This document shows positions 1 to 6,158 of a stretch of 27,176 nt of DNA, piece after piece; the stretch's first letter is position 1; the number at the start of each line of letters is the position of its first letter. A program made the position numbers and the translations under genes. Source of the stretch: a virus; IMG/VR virus record IMGVR_UViG_3300046171_000090, positions 1 through 27,176 of that record; one strand, written 5' to 3'. The notes beneath the pieces were generated by a model. It was not told where the DNA came from. It worked only from the letters and a program-made list of their open reading frames with translations, and made no database searches.

Positions 1-75
1 ATAGTCATTTTGCAACTCCCGTTTGCTGTGTACCCCTAAACAGTGCGCTTGTTATTTACACCTGTCAACACCTAA
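1..75 (-). promoter_or_regulatory. Intergenic leader of the next leftward gene, with candidate -35 box
   Basis: This non-coding stretch follows the stop of the replication gene. Read on the minus strand it holds a consensus TTGACA (positions 68-63). There is no convincing -10 box at 16-18 bases, so the promoter is only possible. A GGGAG Shine-Dalgarno sequence sits 7 bases before an ATG at 8-6, suggesting that another minus-strand gene begins at position 8 and runs off the left edge. I cannot identify that gene from three codons. Confidence 0.3.
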
Positions 76-780
76 TTACACATCCGCACCAACTTTCTTT
101 AGTTCGGCGATCACATCTGGCCGGTTTTGCTTGTAATAGGTTCGCATCCCGTCAGTAAGCCCTTTCCATTGATCCAGCGTGACCATCTTGCGCTGCGGCG
201 GTGTCCATTCGCTTGATTGCCCGTTAAAGGGCTTAGAATGGCCTGTGACGCGCTTTGGCTTCTTTTTAGCGTCTCTTATGCACCAGTTCTGCCAGAAGGC
301 TGTCAGATCAACGTAGGCGGCTTTGTTGCCGTTCTGCTTATCCCATAACCGTATTGCCTCTAGCACTTCGGCTGCATCAAGACCCTTGCTTTCAGCAAAT
401 TGGCGATCAGCCTCATCAGGTTCCCAGTCAACAACTTTAGTTTTCCCCTTATTTCTTTTTAACGGTTCTTTAATGGTTATGGGTGCGCCAGATGCAGGGG
501 TGTCCTGCATCTGGTGCAGGGGTGCGAGATATGCAGGGGTGTATTCTGTTGACCTTCCCGACCGGTGATTTCGGATCAAAAAGCCACCATCTTCCAGCTT
601 CTTTAACTTAGCCCGAACAGTGCGTTCCGCTGCGCCGGTAACGTGGCAAATATGCCCGACAGACGGCCAAGCAACGCCCCTTGCGTCATTGTGATGGTTC
701 GCAACTACGATCAAAACCAGCTTTGCTAGCGGGTCTTGAACAGGCGCATCCATCGCCCAATCCAATGCTTTAATGCTCAT
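76..780 (-). CDS. Winged-helix phage replication initiation protein (lambda O-like, DnaT-like C-terminus)
   Basis: The 234-residue product has an N-terminal winged helix-turn-helix (about residues 20-85) containing WPSVGHICHVTGAAERTVR, followed by a wing. This is the fold used by phage replication initiators to bind origin DNA. A linker (about 80-115) follows, then a C-terminal segment (about 118-172) with the FWQNWCIRDA pattern, which resembles the DnaT/YdaU-like domain of helicase-loading proteins. The linker-coding DNA carries three iterons, a perfect hairpin and an AT-rich tract, the arrangement known from the lambda O gene. The start is supported by a GGAGAT Shine-Dalgarno 8 bases upstream, and the gene overlaps the upstream DUF6378-like gene by 11 bases. 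The HTH call is firm. The replication role is inferred from domain order, embedded repeats and neighbours; a transcriptional regulator is the main alternative. Confidence 0.75.
   Translation of the reverse strand: MSIKALDWAMDAPVQDPLAKLVLIVVANHHNDARGVAWPSVGHICHVTGAAERTVRAKLKKLEDGGFLIRNHRSGRSTEYTPAYLAPLHQMQDTPASGAPITIKEPLKRNKGKTKVVDWEPDEADRQFAESKGLDAAEVLEAIRLWDKQNGNKAAYVDLTAFWQNWCIRDAKKKPKRVTGHSKPFNGQSSEWTPPQRKMVTLDQWKGLTDGMRTYYKQNRPDVIAELKKVGADV
488..514. repeat. Perfect 11-bp inverted repeat with 5-base loop
   Basis: CCAGATGCAGG (488-498) and CCTGCATCTGG (504-514) are exact reverse complements separated by GGTGT. The left arm contains the start of the first iteron and the right arm ends at the second. 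No U-tract follows, so it is not a terminator. A structured origin element or protein-binding palindrome is more likely. Confidence 0.7.
493..541. repeat. Three direct iteron-like repeats of TGCAGGGGTG
   Basis: The 10-base unit TGCAGGGGTG occurs exactly at 493-502, 515-524 and 532-541, with start-to-start spacing of 22 and 17 bases. Each copy encodes a different peptide stretch or phase in the host gene, so the identity is not explained by repeated protein sequence. They would be natural binding sites for the winged-helix protein encoded around them. Confidence 0.7.
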
Positions 781-1039
781 CGTGCAAAATCTCCAAGGTT
801 AGGGCTGCATAGCCAATAATATCCAAAAGGCTGTCGGCGTGGCTGCATTCGCTATTAGCCAGCCTTGACAGCTTCATAGCAATCATCATCGCGCCAAACT
901 GCTCCGGCGTAACGTCTTTGCCGACCACCATAGACATCATCTGGCTTGTTTGCGTCCAGTTTTTTCGCAGATCGCCATAGCTGGCACCACGTTCTTCTAA
1001 AATCGTTTCAACCGTCTCTAACGCCTTTGATCTATTCAT
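770..1039 (-). CDS. DUF6378-like small phage protein
   Basis: This 89-residue protein carries the pattern RGASYGDLRKNW near residue 17, then FGAMMIAMKLSRL and a DSLLDIIGYAALTLEIL tail. This order is typical of the phage DUF6378 family. The family is all-helical and distantly reminiscent of MazG-type folds, but no catalytic role is established and I assign none. The gene overlaps both neighbours by 8-11 bases, so it is translationally coupled inside the replication-side operon. Family assignment is from memory of the motif pattern. Confidence 0.7.
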   Translation of the reverse strand: MNRSKALETVETILEERGASYGDLRKNWTQTSQMMSMVVGKDVTPEQFGAMMIAMKLSRLANSECSHADSLLDIIGYAALTLEILHDEH

Positions 1040-1451
1040 TAAACAATTCCCTAACCATATGAAATTCGTTAATCGGCACTTCTGCCATTAGCCCATAATC
1101 ACGTTCAATTCCGCGATCCCTTCGGCCACCAATTGTTGTGGCAAAATCCACCTTGAAGCTGCAAGCCCCAATCCAATCAGTCCAGCGCACTATCAAAAAC
1201 GTGGGGATGCCAGTCTCAAATGCAACTTGCCGCGCATACATCATTTTATGAAGATGGATCAGTGACGTTTTATAGCGGTCACGCGGGAATGTGCGACACT
1301 TGACTTCGGCAAACGCTTCGATCTTGCCTTGCCGCGTCAATGCAAAGTCTAGCTGGCAATACTGTGGCAGTTTGACCGGCTCACATTTCCACGCTGTGCC
1401 GATTTCAGCAATCGTCAGCATTTCCATTTTCAGATTGTGTTCTGTTTCCAA
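1032..1451 (-). CDS. PD-(D/E)XK nuclease-like protein
   Basis: The 139-residue product shows a compact nuclease core: D35 in QLDFALT and E49-V-K51 in AFAEVKCR. The spacing and beta-strand context are those of the PD-(D/E)XK active site. No separate DNA-binding domain is visible. The start codon is TTG at 1451, supported by a strong AGGAG Shine-Dalgarno 6 bases upstream; the later in-frame ATGs lack one. The gene overlaps the preceding zinc-ribbon gene by 47 bases. Substrate is unknown. Its place among replication genes suggests DNA processing or host DNA degradation. Confidence 0.65.
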   Translation of the reverse strand: METEHNLKMEMLTIAEIGTAWKCEPVKLPQYCQLDFALTRQGKIEAFAEVKCRTFPRDRYKTSLIHLHKMMYARQVAFETGIPTFLIVRWTDWIGACSFKVDFATTIGGRRDRGIERDYGLMAEVPINEFHMVRELFNE

Positions 1452-1587
1452 AATCCACTCCTGTAGTTATCAGCTTGCAAACCGGACAAACCCACCGATC
1501 CGGTTCGATTTCAACATAACTGCGGCATTTCGGGCAACGCCCTTGCTCATATAACCGCTGAAATTTCCCGTCACCCTTTTGGATCAT
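1405..1587 (-). CDS. Small zinc-ribbon protein
   Basis: The 60-residue product has two paired cysteine knuckles, GRCPKCRSY and WVCPVCKL, that together form a zinc-ribbon. The C-terminal 20 residues are polar and lie in the overlap with the next gene. Such miniproteins are common in phage replication regions, where they may bind nucleic acid or a protein partner. No specific function can be given. The gene overlaps its upstream neighbour by 17 bases. Confidence 0.6.
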   Translation of the reverse strand: MIQKGDGKFQRLYEQGRCPKCRSYVEIEPDRWVCPVCKLITTGVDFGNRTQSENGNADDC

Positions 1588-1828
1588 TAAAATAGCCTCT
1601 TGGGAAAAACGGTATGACGTTTTGACGTTTTGACGTTGTTGCTATGAAATCAGCGCGGATCACGCCTAAAGGCTCAACGCCGTTATCGCTGTTGCGCGGT
1701 AAAACACGCACCTCAACGCCAGTTTTGCTTTTGAATATCTCAACGGTCAAATCTTTCACGTCAATCCACGTTTCACTTGAGATCATCACATATTCGCGGT
1801 CGCCCACTGTGTCCATATTACGCCCCAT
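1571..1828 (-). CDS. Unrecognised small phage protein
   Basis: I do not recognise this 85-residue product. It starts MGRNMDTVGDREYV and alternates polar and hydrophobic residues in a way that suggests a small beta-rich fold. A TTG start at 1852 is also possible. I prefer ATG at 1828 because a GGAAAGG Shine-Dalgarno lies 7 bases upstream and the overlap with the resolvase-like gene is then only 11 bases. There are no membrane segments or cysteines. Confidence 0.5.
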   Translation of the reverse strand: MGRNMDTVGDREYVMISSETWIDVKDLTVEIFKSKTGVEVRVLPRNSDNGVEPLGVIRADFIATTSKRQNVIPFFPRGYFNDPKG

Positions 1829-2279
1829 CGCCGCGCCTTTCCAATAAATCAAAATCAGCTATAAATTCCCGAATAAAAAAACAAGCTGTGTCAATGTCCA
1901 TTTCACAAGCATATTTCCAAGGATATTCGTCAGCCTCATCATAATCTTTATAAAGGTGACTTAAATCAATTAATGCTTGGATTGGCACCCGAACCCGCGT
2001 TTTTTGACGATCAAGCCTATAAAACAGCATCGGAAATTTATCAGCTATTGCCGCAGCGGTGCAAACTTGATCCCACCAATCAGGCGACACGCCTGTTTTT
2101 CTTCGCTTACATTCAATAACAAATGGGAAGTTCATATCTTCTGTGCGTAAATCGCCAAGATGCTTTTCCCGCGTTTGATCTAATTCCCGCACAAAATTAA
2201 GCCCAAGCTGTTGAAACAACTCATTTGCAATTTCGTATTCGTAGGAACGGCCTTTTGATCTTGATTTCAATCCCGACAT
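1818..2279 (-). CDS. Holliday-junction-resolvase-like PD-(D/E)XK endonuclease
   Basis: This 153-residue protein has the layout of phage and archaeal-type resolvases: an N-terminal basic GRSYEYEIANEL helix with E14/E16, D43 in LGDLRTED, and E56-C-K58 in FVIECKRR. These supply the metal-binding residues of the PD-(D/E)XK fold. It probably resolves branched DNA made during replication and recombination, which fits a divergent recombination operon only 105 bases away. A strong AAAGGGG Shine-Dalgarno precedes the ATG at 2279. It is the first gene of the leftward replication group. Another PD-(D/E)XK specificity is possible. Confidence 0.7.
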   Translation of the reverse strand: MSGLKSRSKGRSYEYEIANELFQQLGLNFVRELDQTREKHLGDLRTEDMNFPFVIECKRRKTGVSPDWWDQVCTAAAIADKFPMLFYRLDRQKTRVRVPIQALIDLSHLYKDYDEADEYPWKYACEMDIDTACFFIREFIADFDLLERRGDGA

Positions 2280-2384
2280 ATCTAACCCCTTTCAATTTTG
2301 CCCAGCATTGCCCATCAGCCCCTAATCTGTAAAGCAAAAAAATAACTGTTGCCATTTGGGAACGATCTGCGGTAACGTGTTGCT
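2280..2384. promoter_or_regulatory. Divergent intergenic region between replication and recombination operons
   Basis: This 105-base gap separates two operons pointing away from each other, so both promoters should lie here. Near 2300-2325 the plus strand holds closely spaced GCCCA/GCCCC direct repeats that could be regulator half-sites. A TTGCCA (about 2350) followed after 17 bases by GTAACG is a weak promoter candidate for the rightward operon. I see no consensus -10 box for either direction. Confidence 0.35.
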
Positions 2385-3233
2385 ATGAAAAAACGGGAAA
2401 TCAGTGAATTGTGGACAAGCGCAGGGTTCAGCCATTTATCGGCCAGCCAGCTATTACGTTCGCCAGCAAAATGGATATTTGATTATCTGCATCTAACATC
2501 AGAAGAACGCCGCGATGTTGGCGTTGGTGAACGTGCAGCAATTGGAACGTCAGTGCATACAGCGGTTCAATCTATAGTGTGTCACGGCGCAGATATTGAT
2601 GAAGCCATTGAAGCCGCGCAGATCGCTTTCGACTTCCATCCGGCGGATGAAGATGATGTGCTGCGTGTGAAGTTTCGTGAAGTGATACCGGCTATGGTGC
2701 ATCAAGGCGTGAATATTTGTGTAGAAAACGGGTTTACAGGCGCGATTGATGAAGAACGCATTGAATGTTGGTTGGATGATGTGAACGTGCCGATCCTTGG
2801 CTTTGTCGATTTGCTTGTTGAAGGCTCGATGTTTGGCGAGATGAAAACCAAGGCACCGCGCAAAACAAAGCTGTTGAAAGACGGTTCGCAAGGCTGGGCA
2901 AAGGCGACACTGCCTAAAAAGCCGGAGTTCGCCCACATCTGCCAAGCTGCTATTTACTGGCACGCGCTGCGGGTCACACCATCAATCATTTACATAGCAG
3001 AACACGATGCGGTCATCTTCAACGCATATAACTGCGAAGAATTGCAAGCGGACGGGATAACGTACGCTTTAAATGAAATGCGGCAAAAGGCATTGATCCG
3101 GCAAAACCTGTTGACCGTTAGCACTGACCCAAAGGTGCTGGCATCCATCACCGACCCAGACTGGGGTCATATGTATCAGTGGAAAATGAAAACCGAATGG
3201 CTTGAAAGGGCAAAAGAGTTATGGAAAATCTAA
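2385..3233 (+). CDS. RecB/Cas4-like PD-(D/E)XK exonuclease for recombination
   Basis: The 282-residue product has the full motif set of RecB-family nucleases: SASQLLRSPAKW near residue 19, G54-xxx-H58 (IGTSVH), D142 (GFVDLL), E152-M-K154 (GEMKTK), and Q187-xxx-Y191. These residues bind the two metal ions and position DNA. The next gene is an ERF-type single-strand annealing protein, overlapping by 13 bases. Exonuclease/annealase pairs are the core of phage recombination systems (lambda Exo/Beta, RecE/RecT). It likely resects double-stranded ends to expose single strands. Direction of resection cannot be told from sequence. Confidence 0.85.
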   Translation: MKKREISELWTSAGFSHLSASQLLRSPAKWIFDYLHLTSEERRDVGVGERAAIGTSVHTAVQSIVCHGADIDEAIEAAQIAFDFHPADEDDVLRVKFREVIPAMVHQGVNICVENGFTGAIDEERIECWLDDVNVPILGFVDLLVEGSMFGEMKTKAPRKTKLLKDGSQGWAKATLPKKPEFAHICQAAIYWHALRVTPSIIYIAEHDAVIFNAYNCEELQADGITYALNEMRQKALIRQNLLTVSTDPKVLASITDPDWGHMYQWKMKTEWLERAKELWKI

Positions 3234-3814
3234 AACTGCACGCGGCGTTGGCCGATGTTAGAAAGGCGGCTAGTGTCGGCAAATCTGGCAAGAACCCTAT
3301 GTTCAAAAGCGAATATTCAACGCTTGGCGATGTGCTGACTGCGCTGGATGTGTTGCCCGAATATGGGCTGTCATTTGCACAATATTTCCAAGATGGCGCA
3401 TTGGTGACGACTGTGGTGCATTTAGAGACTGGCGAAAAGATTAGCAGTTTTTTGCAGATCAGCCCTGAAAAAGACACGCCACAATCATTTATTAGCTGCG
3501 TGACATATTTCCGGCGTGCAAGTTTATTGACGATGTTCGGATTGAATAGCAATGACGATGATGGTAATCTCGCAAGCGGTGGTGGCGCGTTTCCCTCCCG
3601 TTCGCAGCCTAAACCAAAGGCACCGGCTGTCGCATCCACTCCGGCAGTCGGTGCCGCCACCAACAATGTTTTAGCTGAAAAATTAGATGCCTGTGCAAGT
3701 GTGCGTGATGTGAACGCGCTTTACACAAAGCTTTACGGTGCAAGCGGCATAAAAGCACCAGCCGACCAAATAGCAATGTTTTCAAAACGGAAAGAGGAAC
3801 TATCAAATGTCTGA
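3221..3814 (+). CDS. erf: ERF-family single-strand DNA annealing protein
   Basis: The 197-residue product carries the ERF core over residues 1-116: GKNPMFKSEYSTLGDVLTAL, the EYGLSFAQ segment, HLETGE, the helix TYFRRASLLTMFGL (about 95-108) and the acidic turn NDDDGN. These match the P22 Erf-like annealase family. A proline/alanine-rich linker (about 125-150) leads to a short C-terminal helical region, the usual two-part Erf design. It would anneal strands exposed by the upstream exonuclease, giving RecA-independent recombination. The gene overlaps both neighbours (13 and 8 bases), indicating tight translational coupling. Confidence 0.85.
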   Translation: MENLKLHAALADVRKAASVGKSGKNPMFKSEYSTLGDVLTALDVLPEYGLSFAQYFQDGALVTTVVHLETGEKISSFLQISPEKDTPQSFISCVTYFRRASLLTMFGLNSNDDDGNLASGGGAFPSRSQPKPKAPAVASTPAVGAATNNVLAEKLDACASVRDVNALYTKLYGASGIKAPADQIAMFSKRKEELSNV

Positions 3815-4058
3815 ATATGACAACACTAATCGCGGCGCGATCTTTAAGAACAACGACAAGACCGCCGACAATCAACCGGATTACACCGGCAAGATCAACG
3901 TGGATGGCGTTGAAAAGCGGATTGCGTTGTGGATACGCGAAAGCGCGGCTGGCAATAAATATATGTCAGCTTCGATCAGCGATCCTATGCCACCAAAGCA
4001 AGAGGATGCGCCACGCGCAGAACAGATGCAGCCTTTAGCAGATGCGATCCCGTTCTAA
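3807..4058 (+). CDS. DUF736-like small protein with SSB-like C-terminal tail
   Basis: The 83-residue product contains GAIFKNNDK, PDYTGKINV, KRIALWIRES and NKYMSASISDP, a compact beta-rich pattern like DUF736-type proteins. Its last residues are PLADAIPF. Bacterial SSB ends in acidic residues followed by IPF, the docking peptide for replication and repair partners. The match suggests that this protein either replaces SSB on phage single-stranded DNA or recruits the same partners. It follows the annealase gene with a GAGG Shine-Dalgarno. The tail is less acidic than in SSB. DNA binding is inference. Confidence 0.65.
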   Translation: MSEYDNTNRGAIFKNNDKTADNQPDYTGKINVDGVEKRIALWIRESAAGNKYMSASISDPMPPKQEDAPRAEQMQPLADAIPF

Positions 4059-4218
4059 AAAACCAACCTATGCACCGGCCTCAAATGCACAAGGTCGGTG
4101 CGTATGGTGCGACAAGACCCTGCGCCTTAGTGATCCCGATTGGATCGTGGACGGTGCAAAACAAATTCTGCATCTTGGATGCTTTCGGGAAAGATTGGAT
4201 ATTTTAAATGCAAATTGA
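4042..4218 (+). CDS. Zinc-finger miniprotein
   Basis: This 58-residue reading frame starts at ATG 4042, overlaps the previous gene by 17 bases and the next by 11, and so bridges the operon without a gap. It has a basic N-terminus (MRSRSKKP), then CVWC (about residues 20-23) and HLGC (about 44-47), which together form a plausible CxxC...HxxC zinc site. It probably binds nucleic acid or a recombination partner; no family was recognised. Support comes from the zinc-ligand pattern and perfect placement between coupled genes. Confidence 0.55.
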   Translation: MRSRSKKPTYAPASNAQGRCVWCDKTLRLSDPDWIVDGAKQILHLGCFRERLDILNAN

Positions 4219-4411
4219 AAAGAACGTGCCGATCCCACCAGCGGGTCGCAGCAAGATCGAAATCATCAATGATATGGAAATTGGTGATAGTGTGCTTTGC
4301 GAAACTTATGAGCAAGCAATGTCGCTGCGTGACGCACTGCGTTATCGCGGCCTAAAATACACCACGCGCAAAATGGACGGCAATGGCTGGCGGGTTTGGC
4401 GGCTGGAATAG
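4208..4411 (+). CDS. Small conserved phage protein (DUF7303-like)
   Basis: The 67-residue product opens with MQIEKNVPIPP, has an MEIGDSVLCE strand (about residues 23-32) and ends with YTTRKMDGNGWRVWRLE. I know this pattern from many phages, where it is listed as a family of unknown function close to DUF7303. It is the last gene of the recombination operon. Its TAG stop (4409-4411) spans the loop/stem boundary of the terminator hairpin. No enzymatic motif is visible. Confidence 0.6.
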   Translation: MQIEKNVPIPPAGRSKIEIINDMEIGDSVLCETYEQAMSLRDALRYRGLKYTTRKMDGNGWRVWRLE

Positions 4412-4804
4412 CCGCCTTACTTTTTGCCGAAAAAACTTGCTTGCTGACCGCATACCAAAGCTGGCTGCAACAATGGTGCCAAGCGTGTACTGATAATATT
4501 GCGGCATCGCCTCAAGCGCAGTAAAGCCATCAGCAACAATAGCCCTGCCCCAATCACCGCAAAATGCCAAGATCAACGGAATGCTGAACAAGATGGTCAA
4601 CCATTCATCTTTCCAGCTTGTTGATGTGGCATCAGCCATCTTCAAATCCCAGTCGATTTCGCCAGTGGCTTGCTTCTGGGCAATAGTGGCCGCTGCTTTG
4701 GCTTGTGCGACTTTTGTTTCTGCCGCTGCCTTGCTGGTCTCAACCTTGCCTTCAAGCCAAGTTGACGCAAGATTTGCCAGCGGTGATATTAATAAATTAA
4801 GCAT
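4352..4804 (-). CDS. Holin-like membrane protein (3' end frameshifted)
   Basis: The frame as read encodes 150 residues. An alanine-rich amphipathic helix (about 15-48) with KVETSKAAAETKVAQAKAAA is followed by WKDEWLTILFSIPLILAF (first membrane segment, about 63-82) and a second hydrophobic stretch, YYQYTLGTIVAASFGMRS. This is a common holin-like family next to phage endolysins, and the lysozyme gene is adjacent. The last 28 residues are arginine- and proline-rich and overlap the opposing gene. Removing one base from the six-base run at 4430-4435 gives the expected ending KFFGKK and a TAA at 4417-4419, a 128-residue protein. The tail as read is therefore probably an artefact. Confidence 0.7.
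   Translation of the reverse strand: MLNLLISPLANLASTWLEGKVETSKAAAETKVAQAKAAATIAQKQATGEIDWDLKMADATSTSWKDEWLTILFSIPLILAFCGDWGRAIVADGFTALEAMPQYYQYTLGTIVAASFGMRSASKFFRQKVRRLFQPPNPPAIAVHFARGVF
4398..4426 (+). terminator. Rho-independent terminator between convergent operons
   Basis: GGCGGCT (4398-4404) and AGCCGCC (4410-4416) form a perfect 7-bp GC-rich stem with a 5-base loop, followed on the plus strand by the T-rich TTACTTTTTG. It ends the recombination operon. The stop codon of the upstream gene lies in the loop and stem. The natural TAA of the opposing holin-like gene (after removal of one extra base) lies at 4417-4419, directly beside the stem. Confidence 0.7.
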
Positions 4805-5246
4805 CTGATAAAGCCCTCATCCTATCAATAAGTCTGCCAGCGCGGTTAGGCACTTGCCTTGCCCACTTGCTGTCTGCCATCTGCGTTGCTGCCTCATCAT
4901 AGTCATAATTAGCTATAGCTGCACGACACTTTACGAACCGACCGAAACGACTGCGGCCTAGGTTAAACGCCATATTCGCCAAGATTAGCTGGCATTCTTC
5001 CGGCAGATCATCCCAATTCTCAAACAGTGACCGGCAATCTTCGACAGTGACAGCGATATCAAGCGCGAATAGCTGGCGACAGCGTTCCGGCGTGATCTGC
5101 GTGCCGACAGGTTTGCCGTGTTCCGCATCAGCTTCGCGGATCAAATGCCCTATGCCAACAGTGGGCAAGCCCAAATGATCCAAATAAATATCTAGCCGCA
5201 CGCCCTCATCGCTGGCTATTTCTTCCCGTAACTGATCCATATTCAT
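4797..5246 (-). CDS. Endolysin, T4-type lysozyme (glycoside hydrolase 24)
   Basis: The 149-residue product has the GH24 active-site block near its N-terminus: E14 (DEGVRLDIY), D23 (LDHLG) and T29 (LPTVGIGH). The spacing matches E11/D20/T26 of T4 lysozyme, so it should cleave the N-acetylmuramic acid to N-acetylglucosamine bonds of peptidoglycan. The later CQLILANMAFNLG helix and the W in SKWARQVPNRAGRL are also family features. There is no signal peptide or membrane anchor, so it would need the neighbouring holin-like protein for release. Start overlaps the upstream stop as ATGA. Confidence 0.9.
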   Translation of the reverse strand: MNMDQLREEIASDEGVRLDIYLDHLGLPTVGIGHLIREADAEHGKPVGTQITPERCRQLFALDIAVTVEDCRSLFENWDDLPEECQLILANMAFNLGRSRFGRFVKCRAAIANYDYDEAATQMADSKWARQVPNRAGRLIDRMRALSDA

Positions 5247-5671
5247 CGTCTCATCTCCAAAACGTAATCAACCGCCTTATGCCAGCTTTCAACTTCCGCT
5301 TCAGCCGTAAACCGCGATGGCGACAGTCGCTTCGTACTTTGTAGGCACAGCTTTGCGGTGGGCAAGAACAAGCAACGTCTGTGCGATGGATCACCGGCAA
5401 CCAAAGCATAGATATCAAAATCCCTTGCACTGTGCTTGCGCTTGACTTTACTGCCGTGTGCAAGCTGAAATTGGTAAGACGGTTGCCGATGCGGTCTTTG
5501 ATGCAGCGACGCAGTTTTAACTTGCACTGACAGATAGCTATTAGCATCAAAAGCCACCAGATCGACAGCCGTTTGCTGACATAATGAAACCTTATGTGTT
5601 CCAATCGATATAATAGCCGCTGCTGCAAGATATTCCCCCATCAAGCCAATTGTGACTGCACTATTTAACAA
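5243..5671 (-). CDS. PD-(D/E)XK endonuclease-like protein in the lysis region
   Basis: The 142-residue product begins with a GLMGEYLAAAAI helix containing E13, followed by TAVDLVAFD with D37 and LSVQVKTAS with Q50-V-K52. This is the arrangement seen in the PDDEXK_5 / I-Ssp6803I-like nuclease group, where Q can replace the second acidic residue. The C-terminal part contains basic patches (KVKRKH, RLSPSRF). Start is TTG at 5671, giving an 11-base overlap with the upstream gene; ATG at 5641 would leave only two residues before E13. Its place between a membrane protein and the lysozyme is unexpected for a nuclease. Cellular role unknown. Confidence 0.6.
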   Translation of the reverse strand: MLNSAVTIGLMGEYLAAAAIISIGTHKVSLCQQTAVDLVAFDANSYLSVQVKTASLHQRPHRQPSYQFQLAHGSKVKRKHSARDFDIYALVAGDPSHRRCLFLPTAKLCLQSTKRLSPSRFTAEAEVESWHKAVDYVLEMRR

Positions 5672-6158
5672 TTACACCAGCCGTTGCTGTTAATACGCCA
5701 ATAAACAGCCCAATGATAACCACAACCAGCCCGACAGCAATAGCCCCAACTTTGAAATTTTCAAACATCTCTTGTTGACGTAGCTGCTCCATCTTTCGCT
5801 GCGCTGCGCGTGCTTCTTTAGCTTGCTGAATACGCTTTTGCCGTTCTGCCAATATACCAGCCCAAGTGCCGTGACCAAATCTGAAGTCAACCATTCTGGC
5901 AACTTCGGCAATCTGTTCTGCCGCAAGCCTTGCATCTATCATTTCTTTGGCGACAGACTGCACGCCAAACTGGTCGGCTAGACCAACGCCAGATTTCTTA
6001 TTGCTGGCCTCTTGCACTTGCTTTTGGCCGGTGAACAGCGCATCAATCTGACCGGCAATTTGCCCGATATCTTGTGCAGTGGATATGTTGCTTTTAATGA
6101 AATCTACGCTGCTTTTGACAAGCGCAATCCCAGCAAGGGCGGTGCTGATTGGTTCCAA
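5661..6158 (-). CDS. Tail-region membrane-anchored coiled-coil protein, unknown function
   Basis: The conserved part begins at EPISTALAGIALVKSSVDF, has an LFTGQKQVQEASNKKSG loop, a charged helix rich in Q/E/R (RQKRIQQAKEARAAQRKMEQ, a likely coiled coil) and ends with a hydrophobic membrane segment (GLVVVIIGLFIGVL). An open frame extends to 6260. Those extra 34 residues only overlap the upstream gene and do not look conserved. I therefore chose TTG at 6158-6156, with GGAAGG 9 bases upstream, giving 165 residues. I recall similar proteins in marine phages without assigned function. Confidence 0.6.
   Translation of the reverse strand: MEPISTALAGIALVKSSVDFIKSNISTAQDIGQIAGQIDALFTGQKQVQEASNKKSGVGLADQFGVQSVAKEMIDARLAAEQIAEVARMVDFRFGHGTWAGILAERQKRIQQAKEARAAQRKMEQLRQQEMFENFKVGAIAVGLVVVIIGLFIGVLTATAGVIVK

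Larger units (their letters stand above)
431..541. other. Candidate phage origin of replication inside the replication gene
   Basis: On the minus strand this block reads first as three TGCAGGGGTG-type direct repeats (plus-strand positions 493-502, 515-524, 532-541), two of them tied into a perfect inverted repeat (488-514). It then passes into an AT-rich tract at about 480-431. Repeats followed by AT-rich DNA, placed in the linker region of an initiator gene, is the layout of the lambda origin inside gene O. Origin function is inference; the repeats themselves are direct observation. Confidence 0.5.

Noticed and set aside
63-68. Confident sigma-70 promoter at the left edge
   Set aside because: The -35 box is perfect but no acceptable -10 box lies at 16-18 bases, so it is listed only as a possibility.
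2550-2963. 137-residue open frame on the minus strand inside the exonuclease gene
   Set aside because: It lies wholly antisense to a gene with full RecB-family motifs and has no recognisable motif; it is a shadow frame.
3148-3666. 172-residue antisense frame across the exonuclease/annealase junction
   Set aside because: It is antisense to the ERF core, low-complexity in parts and has no ribosome binding site.
5251-5628. 125-residue minus-strand frame overlapping the nuclease-like gene
   Set aside because: The other frame keeps the nuclease motifs and the ATGA coupling to the lysozyme; this one has neither.
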